In this document: in pieces, positions 1-10,700 of the stretch
Layout of the letters: every line of letters starts with the position of its first letter
Position numbering within the stretch: position 1 is the first letter of the stretch
Notes under the pieces: generated by a model
What the model saw: the letters and a program-made list of their open reading frames with translations, nothing else
What the model was told of the DNA's origin: nothing
Database searches by the model: none
Made by a program: the position numbers and the translations under genes
Assembly (NCBI RefSeq): GCF_032854445.1
Contig: NC_088297.1
Location: forward strand, 16,007,127-16,071,126
Source: Liolophura sinensis
Taxonomy: Eukaryota; Mollusca; Polyplacophora; Chitonida; Chitonidae
Direction of reading: 5' to 3'
DNA: 64,000 nucleotides

Positions 1-940
1 TTTCCGACCTACTTCCATATTGCTCTCTTAGCCCGTTACAATAACTGGAATTTTGGACACACAATTCCATACTCCTCAAAGTGGGACTCCACTTCCACAT
101 ACATTCTTCACAGTGCAAGTTTCGTGATACGTATTTTTAATAGTTCCATTCTTCTCACGGTTCATTCTTCAGTGACTGCAATTAGCTATTTTCAGTCTCA
201 CAGTGGGGTGGACGTCTACATTATTTGCTTTTGCTACTGTTTGTGTTTCCTTTCTGGCTTGGGACGTAGAATGGAATTTACGATTACTTGAGTCGTTTCA
301 CAGTCGCGGACATGAATCCCAATACTGCCATATTATCTTGATATTGAATTCTAATACCTTCCACAATATGATATACACTGACTGTGCTGCGCATGTGCGT
401 CAGTGACGACGGTTTACCAAAGACTGTGACAGTCTAATAACCTTCCCAAGAGTTTCCATGGGATAAGTGTTCGTGTTTTTCGTCCGATATGCTGGTTTTA
501 TGTACTAATCGGTCCCTTGACGAAACGGAGATTCCTATTATTCATAGTTTTATATTTGACGCCTGGGCATTCCAGTATTGTGGCCAAGAATTCGGTGTTT
601 TCAGGACTTGATGCCTTTTGCAATGTGTCCGCCCGCCTGGAAGCAGAGTCCAGGCCTGAAATAGAATGTATAGGAAGTCTGACAGGAGAAAAGGAGAATG
701 GCTATCTGACTGTGGGCAATATTTTGTCCCCTTATAAGACGTTTAACACAGTTTATTAAATAATATATTTGTTTTTTATACTTTTTACTTCTCACTATGA
801 CAGTCCATAATATCAAACTTTTGTTCCAATACTAAATGTATTAATTAAATGACATGGCGCAAACCGTCCCTCAGAAAGGAGCCATCGTTATTCCATTAAC
901 ACTGTTGTTGTTCTGATAGTCGTCAGCTTTTTTTTTTTCA
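1..940. other. Non-coding flank, nothing recognised
   Basis: No splice-bounded exon, RNA gene or repeat is recognisable here. A reading frame at 517-759 opens at TTG with a hydrophobic stretch but has no family resemblance and no ATG, so it is not called. Confidence 0.4.
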
Positions 941-944
941 CAAG

Positions 945-1251
945 GGTAGAGCGTCCGCTTCTGGAGCGGTAGATCCAGGATCAATACCTGGTCGAGCCAC
1001 ACCTAAGGCCTTAAAAAAGAGGAAGTTGTAACTTCCTCGCTTGGCGTTCAGCATGAAGGTGATAGTGCAACGACTGGTTGACCCGTATCGGTATAATGGC
1101 TCGGCCGGGGCGGATTACTTGCCTTTGGTAAGTCGTCTCAGTGAAGCAGCACAGAATTAAAGAGCATTACATACACCATAAAGATTCCTTCGTCGTCATA
1201 TGACTGCAAAATTGTTGAGTAAGACGTTAAACCCCAAGCACTCACTCACTC
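945..1251 (+). mobile_element. tRNA-derived SINE, family B, near full length
   Basis: A tRNA-like head (tagagcgtccgcttctggag, then a box-B-like ggtcgagcc) is followed by a body with cttcctcgcttggcgttcag and a tail gtaagacgttaaacccc ending in CTCAC repeats. Close relatives lie at 25683-26037 (+), 51572-51903 (-) and 52226-52320 (+, 3' part). The family name is not known to me; head and tail are read directly. Confidence 0.8.
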
Positions 1252-1329
1252 GTTTTCACAAGGCGTCAGATGGATAGCATTAAAACTGCAATAGTCATCA
1301 TCCAGAACACGTCACGCGGCAAATACCTC

Positions 1330-2012
1330 ATGTTAGGATGTAATGGACATATTCATTCATTCATTGATCCATCCATTCATTCATTCATTCAGTCATCGAT
1401 TCATCCATTGATTCATCCCATCGTTCATTCATACATCAATACATCCAATGATTCATTTAATCATGCAGTCAGTCATTGATTGATTGAGTTATTGATTGAT
1501 TCATTGATTAATTAATTCATTCATTGAATCATTCATTCAGTCAGTCAGTCAGTCAGCCAGGCATTCATTCATTCATTCATCCATTGATCCATCCATCCAT
1601 CCATTCTTTCATTCATTCATTCAATCATCTATTCATCCATTGATCCATCCATTTATTCATCACATTCGATCACTGATTCATTCATTCGTCTAATCATTCA
1701 TTCATTCATTCAGTCAGTCAGCCAGGCATTCATTCATTCATTCATCCATTGATCCATCCATCCATCCATTCTTTCATTCATTCATTCAATCATCTATTCA
1801 TCCATTGATCCATCCACTTATTCATCACATTCGATCACTGATTCATTCATTCGTCTAATCATTCATTCATTCATTCATACATACATTAATACATCCAATC
1901 ATCCAATCATTCTTTGATTCATTCATACATCAACACATCTGATGCTCCATTTAATCATGTAGCCATTCATTGCTCCAATCATTCTTTCATTTATTCATTC
2001 ATTCATTATTTG
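1330..2012. repeat. ATTC/ATCC low-complexity tract with a 165-bp tandem duplication
   Basis: About 680 bases are built from ATTC, ATCC, AGTC and GATT tetramers. Inside, a 165-bp block (about 1549-1713 and 1714-1878) occurs twice with almost no difference: the landmark gccaggcatt is at 1556 and again at 1721, and one T/C change separates the copies. Simple slippage plus one recent unequal duplication explains this. Confidence 0.85.
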
Positions 2013-5000
2013 CGATGATGCGAAAACCGAGTCACTGTTAGTTCTCTGTAAAGGAAAAGGTTGTGTGTTGTCGCGCCATATCTGACTATATTTCCCACAG
2101 ACTAGTCTGATTTCCATTAGACACAATATTAATTCAATCCTGATTACTCTACATATCCGGGTGACTAATGGGTGCTCTATATTCTTTTTGTATTACACTT
2201 TGTAAACGTAAGTAGATAATTTAGCAGTTGATATTAACGGCTTATTTATGGAACGTCAGGGGAAGCATCTAACTAACTGCAAGTTACATGTCTGCCTCTC
2301 GTGTTCAAGACATGTTGCTGGCTGTTAGCTATATTAACTTTTAAAAAGTTTAACCGTCCAGAATCCAGGAGTCTAGGAAACATTCCTATACGATCCGTCA
2401 ACCAAAATGAACGCTCCAAAATGACACAAAAGTCACACCCTTAAACGTAACAACTTTAGTTTATAATTAGGTGGCCCCGCACTCTGTACTGGGACACCTA
2501 TTGAAATCGATTGGATTTTTATTATTTTTATTCCGTTCTTTCGAAAGCTTTTTGAAAGCTTTAAAAGCTGTGAAAAGAAAAGTTTTTATTGGGTGTTGCT
2601 GAAATTTAGTCATTTTAGGAACAAGGTTAGGGATTATTTTGATATTTGATATATATGTGTAGTGATCTCAGTTAGAACAAGCTTGAAAAAATCTTGGACA
2701 TGCAGTGAAAACTTTGGAAGCACGCCATTGGTCGAACTTATGACGTCATAAAAGTTTCTGAGTTTGATAATGTTTTCATGTATTCTGGTGTATAAAGAAA
2801 TCTGCTTTCGGATTGTGCCTATCTTTATAACTTTGTGGTTAAAAACTGTTTTCAGTCATGTAATTTCAATGGCCTGTAACTCGGAAACTACGAAAGCTTG
2901 CACCAAATTGTATCCCAAGACATCTTAGTTTTTGTTACATGCCAACGGATTTGAGCTACGATCTAAAGTTTTCTCGCTAGAAATATTTAAATGACACCTC
3001 CTTACTTCATAAATAGAAAAATAAACCTGCGCATCTGACACAGACTTGGGAGGTAACTGTGTACATGTGTTGCAGGTAACCTGCCCCATAGGTCGGCCGC
3101 CCGTCACTCAGACCGAGAAAAGAACAACCCTCCCTCCTCTCCAAAGCTATCAACGAACAATTTTCAATGTTTGCACGTAAAGCCAGCCCTGTTGGCAATG
3201 CATCATGGGTAATTCTCGACGGCATTCCCCCATACCCCGTGCTATCAGAAATATAAGTTTAAAGCAATGGCAAAATGTACGAAAAATGTCTGTCCACACA
3301 TGTACTTTGAGTCATGACGAGCACAAAACATCTTACTCTTATTAGACCAAATTCAACAGTTAAAGAAATATCGCGGTTTCCAGTTTCTATTCGGGTCTTA
3401 CATGCCCGTAAGGAAGAGAGGGTTTTGGGATGCCGCACAGAAAAGTAACTACGAAATCGTACGCCCATGGCTTTGGACTTAAAAAAAAACAAACACACAC
3501 ACCCACACCGCTTATTCCTTTTAACTATTTAGACCAAAATTTCATGTGCTTATAAACTCCTAACATTTCCTGTCACCTACATGCACCCTCCCCTCGCCCG
3601 CTCTCAAAGCTGAACGGAACCCAGGCAACCAGATGGGACACTAGAGTGGGGTTGATTACAAACCATGTCGAGCAACCTAAAATGTACATACTTAACCAAG
3701 TGCGGTGATCGCCAAGGCTTACTCGACAAGACGCTGTGGTGGTTTTCAGCTCTGGACGCATCGTATATGTTATCTGGTAATGTGGGGTTCAAACCCAGTT
3801 GATTATTTTCATTTTTGTCATGCGTTTTCTCCATGTTGCCTGTTTTTGTAAATACTGTTGCAATTTCTACATGCAGGTTAAATGTGTTAAATTTTTCACT
3901 GTCTATGTACTTTGGCAGTTGAATAAAGCTATTCGTCGCTATGTGCGTTAGCATCGGTTGGTAAACAGATGTTTTCCAAAGCTGAATTTTTCCAATCATG
4001 CAAATTAGTTCAGTACATTACTTTCATGGTGTTATCTTATTTGACATTCAATTGGTCCTTGATGCTTGGCCACTGGTATCGCTGTAAGGAACGTAACAGC
4101 TTTAATTACAATTATTACTGGCAAATCTTAATGAGACCCTTCCAGCCTATCAAAATTGACCTTTTTCATCATTCTTATCCGATACATTATCATATTTATC
4201 CAGATATCCGACCGATTGGTTACATATGTTTGACGTCATATGTTTAACCCTGTGACGTCATGACCTAAATTTTGGGTTCACCCAGAATCGAGCGATGAAA
4301 CACTGAACATGGGTCGTTTCCATGAAATATTACATATTGACTTCAGACAAAAAAAGATGCATAAATTGAAATTGAAATCATCCATGGCGTTTACAGTACA
4401 AACTGATTCTCTGACGGGTTCTTGTATGCCGTTAATCTCAGCTAAAAATAGAATAAACCCAATACTTCTTACGTCGAGAAATCAGATGGCTATTGCGCGA
4501 TACGATGAGAGGGTGGTCATTCGTACCATCATTCGTGCTACATGTATCGCTTCGTATCGTCGTACTATGAATTTGTGCTATTTGTCCATCGTTCATAACA
4601 TCGTACCATTGCTTTGTAACATGCTGTCATCGCTTCGTACTATCGTCTCTTCACTTAATGCCATCGCCTCAGAGTTTCATGCCAGCGTTCCAAAGTTTAT
4701 ACCATCGTCCCATCGCTTCGCGCCGTCGTGTCAACGGCAACATTTGACCAACTTTATTGTACTTTTATGATGATTGTGTGGTGATGTCTTAATTACTTGT
4801 TTAACTCTGGCGGTGTAATTGTTAATTGCACTTAATGGATTTGTTTAAAAATCTACTTTGAATAAATACGAATTTGCAGGATGGTCAAAACTTGCCGTTG
4901 ACACGAAATTTTCTAAATTCAGTAAAATGCTTAAGTGGGTAGTTTTTTTATTGCCCATCTCATACATGGAATGTTCCCCCAAAAAGACACAAGTCCATCA

Positions 5001-6396
5001 CTACATAAGTACAGTATTATGTAGAAGAAATCTTCAGAAGTTTCCTGAAACCTTTCCCTGGTTAACAAATCTACTTTTATACCTCTTGGTATAGATTTCT
5101 ACAGTTGAGTCATTCTCTAGCATACCTGTTCGCTACTCGACAGGAAGTGATGTTTACGGTAGGTATCACGTGGGTCGTTTGTGATCTTGTGTTAACACTT
5201 TGTAAAACACTGTATGGGATGAGTGAACTGTGATCATTCCAGCAATTCGTTAAACAAAATCTCGTACTGTACAAGAGTAAACTCTGATGCAAATCGACGC
5301 CATTTTCTTGAGAAAGGCGTCCAAATCTGTTACGTGATTGGTGGCAAGAGATTTACTACCAACTGTTCTTTGTTTATATATCGTAAACCGAACTGCATGG
5401 TTGTTGAAGCTAAGCCTGAGGTGAGACGGACATTTCTCTAACACCTGCCATGTTTTCTCTGCAGGGAGACTGGTTTTGGCACTGCGCCAAGACGAACACA
5501 GATTTGTCTATTTCTGACTCCAGCCTTCTCAAGATATTAGTCTGCATGGGCATGAGACACTGGCGTTGTTAGATATAGAAAGTAGTGCTGTGTGTACCTC
5601 TGGAACAGAGCGGTACAGTCTTTAGATACAGGTGATCCCTAAAGATCTAGTTTACACTTTGAAAAATAAACATTTGTTTAAATGAATAAAAAACGAATCT
5701 CTCTAGGCAATTTGTTTCACTTTTGATTTTTGTAATAAACCAGCCTTGTTGGTGACCTATTACTTTCCCTGCTTGACCTATTACTTTTCCTGCTTGGCCT
5801 GTTACTTGACCTAGAGTTGATATAGGAATACGGCATGCATGCAGGACAATTAGCTATAGAACACCCTAAAATAGGGCTCTATATTGGGCCAATTATTTGA
5901 TATGGTGACGTAGAAACCTTTCATACACAAAGACAAATGTTTAGTTTTGAAACACATTTCTGTCACAGTTTAAAAATACACCCTAATGTTTATTCATGAC
6001 AAAAGCTATGAATCTGTTTACCCATTTTTGTTTATTGAAAATATCCGCTGAGCTACTATGTAAACAAATGAAATGTTTACTATGAAGAGCACATCTCTCT
6101 AGTCATTAAACATAGATTTTTATGAATAAACACCAGGCTGCATTTCCAAACTGTAACGGAAATGGGTTCAAATATGCTGTCCCTGAGCATAAGACAGCTG
6201 AGCAGTAGTTTCAAGTGTTAAATGCACTTCCCTGCCTTTGAATATTGTCAAATGCGTGTCCAAAGAATCTGACACTCTTCGATTGTTTCTCAGTCTGTGT
6301 GACCACTATTTTCACTGGCAGTAATACTAAACATTATGTTAAAAAATCATGGTGACGTCCTTTTTAAAATATAGTGTTTCGCACGATGGTTATATC
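2013..6396. other. Long non-coding stretch, AT-rich
   Basis: No exon with supporting splice sites was found. It holds three TGACGTCA octamers (2741, 4231, 4253) and, at about 4500-4745, a degenerate short-period tract of catcg/cgtac words. An ORF at 4309-4770 owes its length to that tract. Confidence 0.4.
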
Positions 6397-6437
6397 ATTA
6401 TTACGATGGCTATGGGAAACATAGCCATCGTAATAAT
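6397..6437. repeat. Perfect 18-bp hairpin
   Basis: The arm attattacgatggctatg (6397-6414) is followed by a 5-base ggaaa loop and its exact reverse complement (6420-6437). No flanking repeat family is recognised. Confidence 0.9.
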
Positions 6438-6530
6438 CTTCTGTTGTCGCTTCAATTTGATTCGGCTCTGAGACTAGCTTTCGACATATGATTTCTAATC
6501 TTGACAGAAACTGATCATAAAATGCACTAA

Positions 6531-6552
6531 AACCCACTACCATCAAAATGGC

Positions 6553-6638
<86 letters not shown>

Positions 6639-6660
6639 GCCATGTTGATGGTAGTGGGTT
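6531..6660. repeat. 130-bp near-perfect palindrome around (TA)40
   Basis: A 25-base arm at 6531-6555 pairs with 6636-6660 at 24 of 25 positions. Between them is an uninterrupted 80-base TA run (6556-6635), itself self-complementary. The right arm is the beginning of a SINE A fragment, so the left arm is an inverted copy of SINE sequence. Confidence 0.9.
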
Positions 6661-6759
6661 CCCAAGGGTTCTGTCCGATTTCCTCCCACCATAATGCTGG
6701 CCGTTGTCGTATAAGTGAAATATTCTTGACTGCGGCGTAAAACAAATAAATAAATAAAT
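6644..6759 (+). mobile_element. SINE A, 3' half
   Basis: It carries the family-A 3' half: a ggtttcctcccaccataatg-like core, gtataagtgaaatattcttg, then the gcggcgtaaaac tail and AAATA repeats. The head is missing; the 5' end lies in the adjacent TA palindrome. Confidence 0.8.
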
Positions 6760-6819
6760 TAACTGGGATACATATTTTGATCATCGACAACTTTATGCTA
6801 GCATGGTATACGATTTGGA

Positions 6820-6955
6820 TATTGACTTCATTCGCCTCCTTGCATGCCTTGTGTCTTTGTCATGACCGTTGTATTGGGAATAGTCCTTGTGATCGTTGGC
6901 CCAGAAAATCCGTTTTGGTTGATGACTGGTACACGAGCGTCTGTTTTGACGCCTA
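6820..6955 (+). repeat. Fragment of a dispersed repeat resembling 61705-61795
   Basis: The stretch tggttgatgactggtacacg and its continuation resemble 61740-61785 and, more weakly, 27672-27722. One frame of this copy and one of the 61.7 kb copy give related peptides (PFW..TG.R.SV.T). It may be a relic of a coding mobile element; the family is unknown. Confidence 0.35.
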
Positions 6956-7305
6956 GGTTGTACAGAACTGAATCCTAATTTTCCCAACCTCATCTTTCGA
7001 ATATATCTTATGAATTTCTTTCCGTTATCGGCTAAAATGTACAAAAAAAAATCATCCATACAAGCTACGTGTCCACCAAGCTGTTAACCGGTTTGGTTCA
7101 CGATTCGATTCCGCATAGTTTTCACTCTTTAGTCAGCAGCTTCAAGTCGGGTGGTTTGTTAGGTATTTGGAAATGGGTTGTGATTTACTCCAGGCACTTT
7201 ATACACCATCCATGAACACCGTGGTGAAAAATTCTCGTCGGTGGAGCTAAATTCCAATCAGGTTAAATGCTGATCGTATTAAACCTTTTTCGTTCTTACC
7301 ACACA

Positions 7306-7420
7306 GGAACCTGTGGAAGCTCGTGGGCTTTGTCCCGCTTCCTCACACCATAATGCTGGCCGCTGCCGTTTAAGTGAAATATTCTTGAGTGTAGTGTAAA
7401 ACTTCAATCAAATGAATAAA
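7306..7420 (+). mobile_element. SINE A, 3' half, just upstream of an exon
   Basis: Diverged family-A 3' half: cctcacaccataatgctggc, then gaaatattcttgag and an AAATGAATAAA tail. It ends 24 bases before the Ig exon and so forms part of the intron 3' end. Confidence 0.75.
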
Positions 7421-7444
7421 AAGAGTAAATTGTTTTTCCCACAG

Positions 7445-7726
7445 CTCCGGAATTCCTTAAGAGATTAACGGGAGAAGACACGATAGAAGAAGGCGGTAGT
7501 TTGCGACTGGAGTGTAAAGTAGTCGGATTTCCCAAGCCGACTTTACGCTGGTTCCACGACGAAGAAGAGATAACCAACAATGAGAGGTACACGTTCGAGT
7601 GCTTAGACGACAACTGCTACACGATCAGTATACCGCTGGTCAGCAAGTGCGATGAGGCCTCTTACAAATGCAAGGCGGAAAACAAAGAGGGATACGCGTC
7701 CAGTTTATTATTTGTCCATGTAAAAG
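7445..7726 (+). CDS. Exon encoding one Ig I-set domain
   Basis: The acceptor is ttttcccacag and the donor AAAG/GTGAGT; the exon is 282 bases and phase 1 at both ends. The 94 codons hold a complete I-set fold: PEFL start, LRLECKV strand B with its cysteine, the core tryptophan in LRWFHDEEEI, and D-E-A-S-Y-K-C with the second cysteine, closing with a SSLLFVHV strand G. The central YTFECLDDNCYTI adds two extra cysteines. There is no signal peptide in the exon. Confidence 0.85.
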
Positions 7727-10700
7727 GTGAGTGCTAAATTTGTGCCTCGAGATCAAACTTTAAACATCGATACATTACCCTGTTTACGACCACGGAGGAT
7801 CAAATTTTGATGGGAGCCTCTATGGGCTTGTGGTTAGCGTGATTTTGCGGCACAATGACCCATGCATAAGTAGTGCAGTACAATGACCAATGCATAAGTA
7901 ATGCAGCACAATGACCAATGCATAAGTAGTGCAGCACAATGACCAATGCATAAGTAGTGCAGCACAACGACCCATGCATAAGTCTCTCACCAATGCGACT
8001 GCTGTTGTTAAGTTCAGCTCATGCTGACTTCCTCTTTGGTCCAAAGTGGTAAGGTCTTTCTCCTATTTGGTTTTGCGCTGGATACAGGCGACAATGAGCA
8101 GTCGATGGTGCTCAGTCAGTCGTTCGCACTGTCTTCTGTTAATTGAAGACGACTTCTCTTCCAGGAACGCGGCGTGCAAGTCTGTACATGTCATGCGTGG
8201 AATTGCTAAAGGTCGTTGATTTTCCGCAGGTACTCCGCTCTTCACGTCGTGCACATGGGAAATCCCTGAGTGTGGTGCTAAACAAATATGAAGTAGTCTA
8301 GAGAAATAAAATAATAAATAAAGAAATAAATATACATACCATCACTAGCTCTGGTCAAAATGGGGTTGGTTTAAACAGTTAACCCCTGTCCAAAGATGTC
8401 TAGTGTTTGAATCCTATTTCTGTTCGCTCACATGTGACCATGTGTCGTCACTATATGACGAAATACCGAGAACATGTTTGTTAAGCCATAATCATCAAAT
8501 TATTCAACCTTAATGTTAACAGGTTTTGGCGTGGCAGTGTTTTACTCCGTGCACCGCCTCTCTGGCTGGAGGAAGGTCGGCCAACAACCTGCTGATGGTC
8601 GTGGGTTTCCACTGGGCTGTCCCCGGTTTCCTCCCACCATAATGCTGGTCGCAGTTGTATAAGTGAAATATTCTTGAGTACGGCGTAAAACACCAATTAA
8701 ATAAATAAATACTCCGGGCACCTAGGTTTCTTCCATTAATAAAGCTGACCACCACCGTATATAAGTGGTAAATTCCTCACCAAGACGTTACACACCAATT
8801 CAATAAATATATAATTAAATAAATAATAATTAATTTAAATAACCACGGTTAAGTTGCTTTAATCGATGTATGGTCCAACATATGACGTACAAATAGGAGA
8901 GTTTCGAGTTCAAGCTCTTGTCGTTAAAGATAAGAAGCGGGTGAATTGTACGAATTGTTAGGCAACTTTTGTTGATATTACTTTACCAATCATTTCCCTC
9001 ACCATGTTCCAGGGGCACAAATGACGCCTCTTTCCTTTACAAACTTCTCGAGTTCAAAAATGTTCAGCTCGTCCATTTTCTCCATCGTTCCTCTACTTCA
9101 ATGACTTTTATCGAAGCTTCTTCAGACGTCGATGTTATAGAAAGTGTGATCGATAATAGTTGCCTGACATTTTTGACAGGTCACATGATATGGTAAGTCT
9201 CTTTTGTAACCTATAGCGATAAAAGAGTTCGAACTCAAAACTCGGCTACTATACACTGACAGAAGAGTCAGACACGTTAGCGTTATTTAGGCTTTTGTGG
9301 TAAATATCAACTTTAATTGAATGGATTTGCATGAAACTGAGTGAAAATGATGTCTTATATATAACGGTGATCAATCAATGAATCTATCACTTCCTTAATC
9401 AATGCAAAATGGATAAACGTGGAAACCAGTTAAGCAGAGAGTGAATGTGTTAATGAATCGGTTAATGAAGGACTGAATGAATACTTGAGGTTTAACGTCG
9501 TACTTAACCAGTTAATGAACGATTGAAAAAAGTCATTCAATCAATTCCTCGATTCCATCCATCAGCCCATCTCCTCTTTTTCTGCAGGAAAGTCAGGGAG
9601 CAAAAGTCCAAAGAAGTCCAAGTCCGACAAGTCGCCTTCGCGGAGAACCGTTTCGTTCCCGCCATTAATTCCGACGATCGTCGAGCGAATCGTGGAGGAG
9701 GAGAAAGCTGAGGCAGAGCTGGAGAACCTGCCACCGTCACCGCTGACGTCACTCTACGACGGCGTCACGATGAAACAGAAAAATACACGTCCTCAGTTTC
9801 TGGGAGACTGGGCCTTCGTAAAAGACGTCGTGAAAAACAACCACACCGGTAGGCCAAAAGTCACCCGTCGACCACCCGCTTTTTTAGTTAGATATTTAGT
9901 AGACAAATTCAACAGCCAATGTAGCTAGCTAGTAATCCCTATAGCCTACAAAAGAATTCCCGCTCAAATCTGTGCCTTGTGTTAATGTCAGATTTGAAAA
10001 AAATGTACATATTGCTTAATCTTCAAAGATTCCCGCTATTTTTTTCAGTCATTTGTCTTTTTTCCCCTTTAGCCACTGTACTGAGCGTGTGCGGCTGCTT
10101 TGTGGCATCTTACGTCTTCACAAGACCTTCCCGTTCTTTTTGCTGGGAGGATTGTATCACCGTAAGATTTTGAAATGGCAGAATCTTCATCTTTTAAAGT
10201 CTTGACATCAAATAAAATCACACTGGGCTGTTGTTTTTATTGTGTAAACCAAACATCAACGCCTTCGCTGGAAGTAGGCTTATCGTGTTCTGCCTAGCGG
10301 AAAAAAACGATGAAAGTAAAGTGCCCTCCCCGATATCAGACCACGGTTTGACAGGCGAGATTGTACGAGATCATACGGTTTCGAAAGTTTTCCTATGTTG
10401 ACCACAACGGGGTGTCTTTGTGAAAGCTGTTGCCAATTTCAGATGTGGGAAGGCTTGAAACCAGGAATAGAGCGTTATGATAGTTGGCGCAAGCAAACAA
10501 TGTCTGAGTAATTGTCTAAACCTGGTAAGAAATAACCGCGGTATATACATGAAAACTTGTATTTTCTGACAATTTGACAGTGCTTGTATGCTCTGAAATA
10601 TTTAAACATTGCTCCAGGACGTGCAAAACACACTAGACATTTACCCTTAAGTAACAAGTATCAAGGATTGCCCTTACGTCATATGTAACTGTAGTGTAAA

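Noticed and set aside
517-759. Possible small secreted protein with hydrophobic start
   Set aside because: Opens at TTG, has no ATG, no recognisable family and no splice context.
3604-3999. Minus-strand 131-codon frame
   Set aside because: No motif, no splice support and low-complexity-free but random-looking composition; chance ORF.
4309-4770. ATG-led 153-codon frame
   Set aside because: Its length comes from a degenerate catcg/cgtac repeat tract; composition is not protein-like and no relative is recognised.
9013-9192. Open frame with acceptor gttccag and strong donor GTAAGT, possible extra exon of the Ig gene
   Set aside because: Its open frame is phase 2 at both ends while the flanking exons are phase 1; in the required frame it hits TGA at about 9100. 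No family resemblance.
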